Assembly: GCA_034717835.1 (NCBI GenBank)
Contig: JAYELZ010000246.1
Location: 1 to 8,569 of the forward strand
DNA length: 8,569 bases
Direction of reading: 5' to 3'
From: G713 sp034717835
GTDB lineage: Bacteria; Chloroflexota; Anaerolineae; B4-G1; SLSP01
The notes beneath the pieces are model-generated. The model saw only the letters and a list, made by a program, of their open reading frames with translations. It searched no databases and had not been told where the DNA came from. Below are positions 1-7,274 of this stretch, one piece after another (the stretch's first letter is position 1; every line of letters starts with the position of its first letter). The position numbers were made by a program, and so were the translations under genes.

Positions 1-1579
1 GTTCCTCCGCAGTCCAGGGAGACGACTCCGCAGCACGTTGTAGCAACAAGGTTCCCAGTCGTAAACCACGAGAGAAGACCTCCATGTTCAAATTGTGACT
101 GGCTGGCATATCCATGACCGGAGGCACATCCTCTGCGACTACCTCCCTGCCGGCATAGTGATAGGTAACAGTGCGCGCCTGCATTTGTTCCCGCCACGCA
201 GCTTGACTCTGTTCTTGATACACTCTTTCCAAATCTCGAAGTGCTTCCTGGCTACTCCGTAACAAACGCGCGTTTTCAATCGCCAACGCCAACTGATCAG
301 TCATAGTCTGAAGAACATTGACATCTTCCTCTGAGAAAGCGTTCCGTTCCCTGGATTGCACATCCAATACACCCAACACCCTACCCGACACTGACAACGG
401 CAGACCTATCTCTGAGTGGGTCTCAGGTAAATCTGGATTGTTGAAGAAATCCAAATCTGCCCCTACATCCAGTACAATCCGCGGTTCATTATGCAGTACC
501 ACATTGCCTACGATGCCCTGCCCCACCCGTAACTTATGCTGGCGCGCTAACATCTGCCGCCCGCCTTCAGAGGAGGCCGCGCTCAAGAGCACGTATTCGC
601 CGCGTCCATCCACCAGAAAAATGCCCGCATGGTAAAAGCCGAACTGCTCAGAGATAAATTGTACACTTGAGGATAACAAAGCATCCGTATCGCGGATGGA
701 AGCAGTATTCCGCGCAACTTTAGCTGCCGCCTCCAGCTGGATGGAACGCTTTTCCAATTCCGCAGTACGTGTAGCCACTCGGTCTTCCAAGGTGCGGTAC
801 GAGCGCGCTAGTTGTGCAGCCATCTGGTTGAAAGAGTTGGTCAGAGCACTCAACTCATCCTGGATCGCCGCCTCGACAGGTAAGGCTACATCCAGCTCCC
901 CACGTCCGAAGGCTTCGGTCCCGCCCCGCAATGCAATGATCGGTTTCGTAATGGACCGCTCCACCAGAAGAGCGAAACCGGCTATGCCACCACCTAACAA
1001 GAGATAGAGTCCTGTTATACCCCAGATCCGACGTTGTGATGTAGATAGCATTGCAGCCCAAGATTCAGCGGTATGCTGTTCGCCCTCTTCCACGATAAAA
1101 GCAATACGGGTCCCGATGTCTTGACTCAACCGCTGTGCATCTTGCTCCAATCCAGCGGTCGAGACTCCCGGTTCACTCCGCCGCTCTGTCTCAATCTCGA
1201 CGACGGCAGTTTTATACTGAGAAAGAGCACTCATCACTATGCCAATGGAGGCGCGTTGTGGGCCTGCCGTAGTAAGCTGCTGCGCCCTAATCAGCAAGTC
1301 TTGAGCTTGCCCCAAATCATCCAGGGCTTCGTAAGAAGAAGGCACCAAGCCTTCCGTGTAACGCAATAGATTTAACCGCGAGGAAGATATATACACGGAA
1401 GCCTTCAATAACAATTGCTCTATCCGTGAATCCACATTTACGAAACGCTGGAAAGCATTTTCAGAGGTCTGTCGATTGGCCACGATAATGATAAAAGAAA
1501 CAGCAACCACCAAAATGAGCGCCGCCACACTCGTCAGGATGCGCTGCCGAACAGAAAAACGCCGTAGAAAACGAATCAT
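1..1579 (-). CDS. MCP-like transmembrane HAMP-GAF sensor protein (3' end outside window), possible histidine kinase
   Basis: The frame runs without a stop from ATG 1579 to the left edge, about 526 residues. An adjacent ATG at 1582 is only 2 bases from GAGGAG; ATG 1579 has a 5-base gap and is preferred. Layout: TM1 (about 13-34), an extracytoplasmic mostly helical domain of about 150 residues like four-helix-bundle chemoreceptor sensors, TM2 (about 185-207), HAMP (about 208-260, SITKPI then DELSALTNSFNQMA), a coiled coil (about 262-295, RTAELEKRSIQLE), a canonical GAF (about 295-440, FGFYHAGIFLVDG at 313, FFNNPDLPETHSEIGLPL), a linker (VYQEQSQAAWREQM), and the start of a shortened GAF (GLRLGTLLLQ) at the edge. 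Whether a histidine kinase core, another effector or the stub tail of its neighbours comes next cannot be seen. It follows the lipoprotein gene by 21 bp, so its extracytoplasmic domain is a good candidate docking site for that receptor (inference). Confidence 0.85.
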   Translation of the reverse strand, partial: MIRFLRRFSVRQRILTSVAALILVVAVSFIIIVANRQTSENAFQRFVNVDSRIEQLLLKASVYISSSRLNLLRYTEGLVPSSYEALDDLGQAQDLLIRAQQLTTAGPQRASIGIVMSALSQYKTAVVEIETERRSEPGVSTAGLEQDAQRLSQDIGTRIAFIVEEGEQHTAESWAAMLSTSQRRIWGITGLYLLLGGGIAGFALLVERSITKPIIALRGGTEAFGRGELDVALPVEAAIQDELSALTNSFNQMAAQLARSYRTLEDRVATRTAELEKRSIQLEAAAKVARNTASIRDTDALLSSSVQFISEQFGFYHAGIFLVDGRGEYVLLSAASSEGGRQMLARQHKLRVGQGIVGNVVLHNEPRIVLDVGADLDFFNNPDLPETHSEIGLPLSVSGRVLGVLDVQSRERNAFSEEDVNVLQTMTDQLALAIENARLLRSSQEALRDLERVYQEQSQAAWREQMQARTVTYHYAGREVVAEDVPPVMDMPASHNLNMEVFSRGLRLGTLLLQRAAESSPWTAEE

Positions 1580-1584
1580 CATGG

Positions 1585-1590
1585 CTCCTC
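1585..1590 (-). promoter_or_regulatory. Ribosome binding site for the HAMP-GAF gene
   Basis: GAGGAG on the minus strand lies 2 bases before ATG 1582 and 5 bases before ATG 1579. The spacing favours the second ATG, though only one residue is at stake. The site lies within the 21-bp gap after the lipoprotein stop. Confidence 0.55.
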
Positions 1591-1600
1591 CACTTGGCTC

Positions 1601-2653
1601 TTACTGCGTCGCGTCAAGTTGTGCCCCTTCCCAAATTTCATTGGTGTACACTTGCTCCGGAGCCAAATTTTCCGTGATTACCCCGTAGGTCGTCAGCGCC
1701 TTGAGCATACGCAGCACGTCTTGACGCTCTGTATAACCTAACGGACGCACGGTGTTGACACGCACTAACTTGGCTATTTCCTCCATCATTGCCAACTGAT
1801 GCTCATATTTCTGTGTGTCCGTTTGATCGTATTTCAAGACAATCCGCACCGTCTCTTCAGGATGGTCAATAGCATATTTCCAGCCCCGTAAAGTGGCGTG
1901 TAACATCCGCCCAGCAAGTTCTGGCTGTTGCGTAATCATCTCGCGCGTGGTAAAAAGCGTATCCCCAGGAAAATCCAACCCGTAATCAGCATAATCAATG
2001 ATATTCAATTCCTCAGCTGCAAGGCCACTCTCCAAAACGGTGTGGTATTCATTGTAGATCATGGCCGAAGCCACGTCCAACTCCCCGGCGATGAACGGTG
2101 TCATCTCGTATCCCTGCGCCACCAGCTCAAAATCTTGCCGCGAAAGCCCTTCCAGCGCCAACAGCGCGTCAAACTGCGTTTCCCACGAACCTAACCAGAT
2201 TCCCACTCGCTGATCCACAAAATCAGCGGGGGTCTCAATGCCGGAAGATTTCCTAGCCAACAACAATAACCCATTTTCTTGTTGGATCTGCGCAATGCTA
2301 ACCAATGGGGCATCCTCTTCAGAGATAACCCGCGCTAGATCGGCTAACATTATGGAACCAAAGTCACTCCCGCCATGCAACACCACATCAGTGGAGTAGA
2401 TATCCGGCGCGCCGGGCCTAATGGTTAAGTCCAGACCCTCTTCCCGATACCAGCCTTTATCCAAAGCCACATAGTAGCCAGCAAACTGCGCCTGCGTCAC
2501 CCAGGGCAACTGTAACGTAACTGCTGTCAGTTCGGGATGAGCGGGGGTCGCCCCCCCTCCACTAGAAGAACAAGCGGACATAAGCAATATCAGTACCAAC
2601 AGTAATAGTACAATTCCTAATCCGCGTTTCTGCCACCGTGCGTTGTGCGTCAT
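1601..2653 (-). CDS. NMT1/THI5-like substrate-binding lipoprotein
   Basis: 350 residues from ATG 2653, chosen over GTG 2674 because GGAGG sits four bases upstream of it. A basic N-terminus and hydrophobic stretch end in the lipobox LMSAC (Cys28), followed by a Ser/Gly-rich linker, so the mature protein should be a lipid-anchored extracytoplasmic receptor. The rest is a type II binding-protein fold of the NMT1/THI5 group: QAQFAGYYVALDKG at 54-67, EEGLDLTIRPG soon after, and TLRGWKYAIDHPEE at 254-267. Known members bind thiamine or riboflavin precursors, sulfonates or similar compounds. From memory, the QFAGYY and RGWxYAxxHPEE motifs are also typical of NMT1-type domains fused directly to sensor kinases and diguanylate cyclases. 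No permease or ATPase gene adjoins it; the next gene, 21 bp on, encodes a transmembrane HAMP-GAF protein. A receptor feeding that sensor is the favoured role; transport with unlinked partners remains possible. Ligand unknown. Confidence 0.9.
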   Translation of the reverse strand: MTHNARWQKRGLGIVLLLLVLILLMSACSSSGGGATPAHPELTAVTLQLPWVTQAQFAGYYVALDKGWYREEGLDLTIRPGAPDIYSTDVVLHGGSDFGSIMLADLARVISEEDAPLVSIAQIQQENGLLLLARKSSGIETPADFVDQRVGIWLGSWETQFDALLALEGLSRQDFELVAQGYEMTPFIAGELDVASAMIYNEYHTVLESGLAAEELNIIDYADYGLDFPGDTLFTTREMITQQPELAGRMLHATLRGWKYAIDHPEETVRIVLKYDQTDTQKYEHQLAMMEEIAKLVRVNTVRPLGYTERQDVLRMLKALTTYGVITENLAPEQVYTNEIWEGAQLDATQ

Positions 2654-2658
2654 TTTAC

Positions 2659-2668
2659 CTCCCCCTAC
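2659..2668 (-). promoter_or_regulatory. Ribosome binding site deciding the ATG 2653 start
   Basis: GTAGGGGGAG followed by GT (so GGGGGAGGT) lies directly upstream of ATG 2653 with a four-base gap after GGAGG. This near-perfect Shine-Dalgarno sequence rules against the upstream in-frame GTG at 2674 and suggests strong translation of the lipoprotein. Confidence 0.7.
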
Positions 2669-2687
2669 GCTCACTAACTCGATTAAT

Positions 2688-2706
2688 ACAGCCCTCAGCG
2701 AGCTGT
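2688..2706 (-). other. Small RNA hairpin between the multi-TM GAF gene and the lipoprotein gene
   Basis: On the minus strand ACAGCTC and GGGCTGT flank a 5-base loop (GCTGA), giving a 7-bp stem with one G-U pair. It sits 19 bases after the upstream stop codon, in the longest gap of the window (72 bp). No U-run follows, so it is not an intrinsic terminator. It could be an mRNA processing or stabilising element that lets the lipoprotein be made at a different level from the sensor proteins. It may also be chance. Confidence 0.3.
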
Positions 2707-2725
2707 CTTGTCTAGTCAGGCAACG

Positions 2726-4441
2726 TTACTCTTCTGCCTCAATATCTAACCAGACCCAACTCTCGGCCCCCATGGCACGCCCAATCTCTCGCGCAGTAGT
2801 CTGCAATACCTGCGACACGGCGGTTGAGGCCCGCATCCGGGCCGTGATATCGCCAATCAACTCCTCACGCTCGGCACGTTGGCGCGTCTCTTGATGCAGC
2901 CGCGCGCTATCCAGCGCCATGCCCAATTGTTCTCCCAGCCGAGTTAAGGCTGCCCGCTCAGCTGCGCTCCAAGCCCCACCTTGCTTGAACTTCCGCACGT
3001 CAATCACGCCAATCAGATGATCATGCACACTGATCGGCAAGGCTAACGCACCTTCATCCTCACTGTCCACCACCAAAGTCCGTTGCTGCGCTGCCTCCAT
3101 CATCCGTACCCGCTCCAAGTTACCCGTCGGAGAAAGCCCCTGTCGATTACGGATATACCCTAGCGTTTTTTGCCCTTGCATCCACTCCTGCCATTCCTCA
3201 CGGCTCAACTCCCCGTAGGAACGGCGTTCCGCCGTCAAGCGCTCTTCTACCTGCTGGAAAAGTTGCGCGTTAGCTAGCACCAACGACAGCTGATCAGCCA
3301 AAGTTTGCAGCACCTGCACATCCTCTTCCGAGAAAGCATCCAATTGAGTAGATTGGACATCCAATACCCCAATCACCCGCGCCTGCGTCCGCAATGGGAG
3401 CGCGATCTCTGACCGCGTCTGCGATAAGTCTGGATTATCAAAATAGGCAGCATCCTCACCCACATCCCGCGCGATGCGTGATTCGCCCTGCCCGGCAACA
3501 TAGCCCACCACCCCGGTCTGACCAACCCGCAAACGGTGACCACGCTCCAGCATTTTCTGCCCACCGGGGGAGGAGGCCGCACGCAATTCGGCATATTCTC
3601 CTAATGAGTCAATCAGAAAGATCCCGGCATGATAAAAACCGAACCTTGTGGAGATCAAATTGACCGCTTCGGGCAGCAACTGCCGCACATCATGGATCGA
3701 GGCAGCTTCTCGCGCCACCTGCGCAGCAGTTTCTAGCTGCATTGAGCGCCGTTCCAAATCAGCCGTGCGCTCTGCCACCCAACGTTCCAACTGTTCACTG
3801 CGGATTTCTAACTCCCAGGTCAAGTGACGGCTCTGTTGCAAACTGCTGGTCAGACGTGGCAGCAAGTAGTTCACCGAGATAACTAAGAGCGCACCCAACA
3901 TCCCAAAAACAATACTACCACTCGTCCAAGCCGACGCACTGGCCGTATTCGCCTGCATCGCTACAGGGAGGTATAGTTTCCCCGTAGAAAATGCCCAACC
4001 AAAAGCGACCAGATTCAAAAGAACGAAGATCAAAGCACCAATTCCCGCCTTCCGTCCCAAGAAAACCGCGGCCAAGAAGGGTAAAGTTAAGAGAAAAACC
4101 CGCCCATCACCACTCAGGCCAGATTCATATAACCCTAAGCTCCCCAAACCGTAAACCAGGAATAGTACGACCCAGACCTGCACCGCATACGGGGTCTTGG
4201 GCAAAAAGGTGATTAACAGAAGTAACGTATAAGCTCCTACATAAAAGGGAATCAACCAATACTCTCGGCCTAGGTAAGCCCCGTAAGAACCAGCCAACAC
4301 ACCCAATACTCCTAGTGCGACCAACGCCCGGAGTATTCCTCGCACCAAGTCCTGCCGCCAAACCCAGAGGCTGGTAGGAACTTCTTCCAATTGCGTAGGC
4401 GGCGTTTTCTCCCTAGCGATGCGTTCACTATCATTAGCCAT
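2726..4441 (-). CDS. Multi-TM (about six) GAF-domain sensor protein without output domain
   Basis: 571 residues from ATG 4441. An in-frame GTG at 4450 is rejected because it overlaps the Shine-Dalgarno sequence. A short cytoplasmic N-terminus is followed by five to six hydrophobic helices (about 33-55, 61-80, 86-104, 114-128, 131-152, 172-195), resembling MASE-type membrane sensor regions in layout only. Then come a coiled coil (about 203-240, WVAERTADLERR), a canonical GAF (about 240-397: FGFYHAGIFLID, YFDNPDLSQTRSEIALPL, DVQSTQLDAFSEEDVQVLQT), a linker with REEWQEWM, a shortened GAF (about 420-517, LPISVHDHLIGVIDV) and the stub tail (about 522-565). No histidine kinase or other effector follows; TAA at 2726 ends the protein. 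Its GAF closely resembles that of the protein at 1-1579, so the two are recent paralogues in this part. It lies 46 bp after the preceding gene. Likely role: membrane-associated input or scaffold subunit of a larger sensor complex (inference). Confidence 0.9.
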   Translation of the reverse strand: MANDSERIAREKTPPTQLEEVPTSLWVWRQDLVRGILRALVALGVLGVLAGSYGAYLGREYWLIPFYVGAYTLLLLITFLPKTPYAVQVWVVLFLVYGLGSLGLYESGLSGDGRVFLLTLPFLAAVFLGRKAGIGALIFVLLNLVAFGWAFSTGKLYLPVAMQANTASASAWTSGSIVFGMLGALLVISVNYLLPRLTSSLQQSRHLTWELEIRSEQLERWVAERTADLERRSMQLETAAQVAREAASIHDVRQLLPEAVNLISTRFGFYHAGIFLIDSLGEYAELRAASSPGGQKMLERGHRLRVGQTGVVGYVAGQGESRIARDVGEDAAYFDNPDLSQTRSEIALPLRTQARVIGVLDVQSTQLDAFSEEDVQVLQTLADQLSLVLANAQLFQQVEERLTAERRSYGELSREEWQEWMQGQKTLGYIRNRQGLSPTGNLERVRMMEAAQQRTLVVDSEDEGALALPISVHDHLIGVIDVRKFKQGGAWSAAERAALTRLGEQLGMALDSARLHQETRQRAEREELIGDITARMRASTAVSQVLQTTAREIGRAMGAESWVWLDIEAEE

Positions 4442-4449
4442 AGAAAACA

Positions 4450-4459
4450 CTCCCCCTAC
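4450..4459 (-). promoter_or_regulatory. Ribosome binding site deciding the ATG 4441 start
   Basis: GTAGGGGGAG on the minus strand ends 8 bases before ATG 4441. The alternative GTG start at 4450 would overlap this element. The same 10-mer precedes the lipoprotein gene. Confidence 0.65.
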
Positions 4460-4487
4460 TTTTTCTGACCAGCGGCCCAGCAGACAT

Positions 4488-7274
4488 CTAAATATCCTCT
4501 ACTAATTGAATAACTACTTCTTCCAAATCCAACGTTCGATAGAGATTATCCGCAGCCGTCTGTAGAACCATCTTAACATCTAATGTTTCTCGCGCTCGGG
4601 TCATTACCTCACTCATAAAGCGCTCCTGAGTAGCCTGCCGTTGCGTTTCATCCAACAAGCGTAAACTCTCAGCTATCTGGGCCATCCGTTCAGTGACCGC
4701 ACTGACCAACTCTTGTTCCGTCTCACTCCACCGGCGCTCGCCGTCATCGTCCAGTAGGAGCAAATTACCAATCACCTCACCACGGATAGTCAACGGCGCG
4801 CTAAGCAGCGAACGCGACTCTCCATCCGGGCCTTTATCTACCGCTGTGGTAACTCGCTCTCGGGACAGAGTTTGCAAGATTCGTTGCCAGTTTTCGTCAT
4901 CGCGGGGAGTCATTCCAGGTCGAGCCACGGTGTAAGTTGAGGCCGGAGTGCTTTCCAGCTGTTGTTGCCAAGATTGCTGCACATAACGGCGTTGAATAGC
5001 CTGCATCTCGCTCAACGCCAGTTGCGCTTCCTTGAACAATTGTGCATTTTCAATCGCAATCGCCACCTGCGTCGCCATCGTTTGTAAGATATTGATATCT
5101 TCAGCGTTAAAAGCTGCTGCTGCTGTGGATTGAATGGTCAGAGCACCAATGGTCTGCCCGCGACTGAGCAACGGCAACGCCATTTCGGAACGAGTTAGGG
5201 GAAGGAGTGGATTATCAAAGCGAACCGGTTCTTGTCCCACATCCAATGCTATCCGGGCTTCTTGGTGAGCGACAGACCAACCAATCATGGAATCCCCGCC
5301 AACTTCCAGCCGGTGAGCGAGGGATAACATCTTCTCTCCCGCCTCGCCGGTTCCCGCGCGCAAGACCGCCCACTGCTTCCGTTCTCCCAGTCGCTCCCCG
5401 GTGCGCTCAACCAGGAAAAGCCCCACATAATAGAGCTCAAACCGTTCTTGGATTAATTCTACAACTCTCTGAATTAGCGTCTCCTGCTCTAAAATTGTAC
5501 TCACCGCACCGGCGACTTCACTGGCCGTTTGAATTCGGGTTGCGCGACGTTCCAGACGCTCTAAATAAAGCACGTTTTTTAAGGCACTGCTCAGATAATT
5601 CTGCAAACGCTGTTGCACCTCGCCTTGTGAAGGCCTCAACTCCAAGAGCGCGAAACCTAATTGCTCTTTGCGGAAATAAAGTGGCGTCACCACCAAATGA
5701 TAATACGAGGGCAAAACTCCTTCTGGTGCCAGAAGCGCAGTGGGGAAACGTGATTCCTCAGATAGCAAATCTTTACGCCCGTCCTCGTCATAAGCTAACA
5801 GCAGCTTCGCCCTCGCACTGGGAGTTTCTGGATGCTCATAGAGGGAAAGGTAGCAACGTTGGACATCAAGCGTGTCACCCTCCTGTACTATTAAAGTCAG
5901 CAAGGCGGGCAAATCTGCGGCATTGAGTAGCCGCTGCGAGACCGCGTTTAAGTGATTTTCCTGTTGCTGCAGCTGCAGATATTGGGAAGCCTGCTGACGA
6001 TACAGGTGTTCACCAATTACCAGCTGGGACTGCTGCCAGAGGGTCTCTGCCCTCTGACATTCTTCCACTTTTAAGCTCGGGAGTAGATAGCCACGCATGA
6101 TAGCCAGTAAATTCTGCCATTGCAGCAGCTCTTCTGTGGTAGCCGCTTGACTCAACATCCCTCTTAAAGCCTGGTCAAAGCCACCAGGCGCCTGCCCTGC
6201 CAACTCGGTCATAAAAGATTGGAGCAATTTCTCCGACCAATTGGTCGGGAGAAATTGATTATCAACGATATTCGGGACCGCCTGCATAGCTGCCAATAAA
6301 TCCTCTGGCACCTCAGAAACAATACTCCGCGTTGAAGCCACTGAAGCCCAGGAAGCTTGCCTCGCAGAAGAAGAAAGGCAACCACAAGATTGACGCACCA
6401 CCAACTGAGTAGGAAGAACAAGGCGTTCTGGTAATTCTCGCCCTTGGAATGCGTCTGACAAGAGTTCTACCGCGCGCCGGCCCAAAGTGCGCCACGATTG
6501 CGCCACGGTAGTCAGGGGCGGCGAGGAGAAATTGGCTTCAGGGCGATTGTCAAAACCCACTACAGCCACATCGCTAGGAACCCGCAAGCCCTCTGCGCGG
6601 AGATAGGTCATAGCGTCCATAGCCGCCTGATCGTTTACAGCTACTACGGCTTCAAACTTGGTTCCATCTGCCAACAAATGCCGCACGGCCACATCACCTG
6701 CGCCCTTATCAAAGCTGCCCGGTTGCACCAACGCGGAATCAAAAGGAAGGCCATGCGTAGCCAACGCTTCACGGTAGGCCCGATAACGCTCTTCCGCCTC
6801 TGGGTGCCCTTCTGGGCCACGGATGAAAGCGATTTGTCGATAGCCATGCTCTACAATCAGATGTTCGACAGCAGCGTACATGCCACGATAATTATCAAAG
6901 AGCAACGTCGGGATGCCAGGCAGGGGCAAAGAAATACTTACAATAGGTAGAGGTTGATAGCGCTGGTAGAAGGCCAGTAATTCCTCCCGCCCGACGTGGT
7001 GCGCTAATACCCCTCCCCAAATCACCAACCCAGCTACTCGTTCCGCGCTCACCAAATCATAGAGCACGTTAGCTTGAGCCAAGAAACCCAGCGGAGAACG
7101 CAAGGCCTCCCCCGGGAAGACAATTGAATTTAGTCCCAAATCACGAGCGGCGGCATCCACACCCGCCCAGAGATCCTGACTGGCGGGGTCTCCTCCGGCG
7201 TAAGTCAGCAAACCTACCGTCGGACGATTTGACCGCTCTCGTGCTCGTTGCTCCGCTAACACCTGCTTAGGCAT
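4488..7274 (-). CDS. Cytoplasmic LacI/GalR-type ligand-binding domain fused to three GAF-like domains, no HTH
   Basis: 928 residues with no signal peptide or TM helix, so probably cytoplasmic. Residues 18-296 form a LacI/GalR-type periplasmic-binding-protein fold with its conserved marks: FDNYRG near 126, NDQAAMD near 214, GFDNRPEA near 240 and PPLTTV near 252. It ends in RQSCGC (294-299), a signature I recall from LacI-like domains fused to signalling modules. The usual N-terminal helix-turn-helix is absent; only about 17 residues precede the fold. Then come a helical linker (about 303-438), a divergent GAF-like domain (about 440-570, PLYFRKEQLGFALLEL), a canonical GAF (about 580-748, FDNPLLPLTRSEMALPL), a shortened GAF (about 755-875) and the stub tail (about 881-924). 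No catalytic domain is present. ATG at 7274 has GGGGAG seven bases upstream. It probably senses a small ligand, perhaps a sugar, and passes this on by protein contact. Fold assignment is strong; ligand and partner are unknown. Confidence 0.9.
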   Translation of the reverse strand: MPKQVLAEQRARERSNRPTVGLLTYAGGDPASQDLWAGVDAAARDLGLNSIVFPGEALRSPLGFLAQANVLYDLVSAERVAGLVIWGGVLAHHVGREELLAFYQRYQPLPIVSISLPLPGIPTLLFDNYRGMYAAVEHLIVEHGYRQIAFIRGPEGHPEAEERYRAYREALATHGLPFDSALVQPGSFDKGAGDVAVRHLLADGTKFEAVVAVNDQAAMDAMTYLRAEGLRVPSDVAVVGFDNRPEANFSSPPLTTVAQSWRTLGRRAVELLSDAFQGRELPERLVLPTQLVVRQSCGCLSSSARQASWASVASTRSIVSEVPEDLLAAMQAVPNIVDNQFLPTNWSEKLLQSFMTELAGQAPGGFDQALRGMLSQAATTEELLQWQNLLAIMRGYLLPSLKVEECQRAETLWQQSQLVIGEHLYRQQASQYLQLQQQENHLNAVSQRLLNAADLPALLTLIVQEGDTLDVQRCYLSLYEHPETPSARAKLLLAYDEDGRKDLLSEESRFPTALLAPEGVLPSYYHLVVTPLYFRKEQLGFALLELRPSQGEVQQRLQNYLSSALKNVLYLERLERRATRIQTASEVAGAVSTILEQETLIQRVVELIQERFELYYVGLFLVERTGERLGERKQWAVLRAGTGEAGEKMLSLAHRLEVGGDSMIGWSVAHQEARIALDVGQEPVRFDNPLLPLTRSEMALPLLSRGQTIGALTIQSTAAAAFNAEDINILQTMATQVAIAIENAQLFKEAQLALSEMQAIQRRYVQQSWQQQLESTPASTYTVARPGMTPRDDENWQRILQTLSRERVTTAVDKGPDGESRSLLSAPLTIRGEVIGNLLLLDDDGERRWSETEQELVSAVTERMAQIAESLRLLDETQRQATQERFMSEVMTRARETLDVKMVLQTAADNLYRTLDLEEVVIQLVEDI

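Noticed and set aside
318..1688. Several plus-strand open frames of 70-105 codons
   Set aside because: All lie opposite the HAMP-GAF reading frame, which shows continuous domain signatures in the minus strand. No independent coding evidence was seen.
2682..2688. TATTAAT on the minus strand as a -10 box for a separate lipoprotein promoter
   Set aside because: No acceptable -35 hexamer is found at 16-18 bases upstream (nearest is ACAAGA-like), and the gap is only 72 bp inside a probable operon.
2688..2706. Intrinsic terminator after the multi-TM GAF gene
   Set aside because: The stem is short and is followed by UAUUAAUC rather than a U-run.
5207..5926. A 239-codon open frame on the plus strand
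   Set aside because: It lies fully antisense to the GAF-rich part of the 928-residue protein, is rich in Pro, Arg and Ser as shadow frames often are, and resembles no family I know.
6387..7274. The 928-residue protein as a LacI-family transcription repressor
   Set aside because: Only about 17 residues precede the effector fold, too few for the LacI helix-turn-helix and hinge, and the C-terminus is made of GAF modules.
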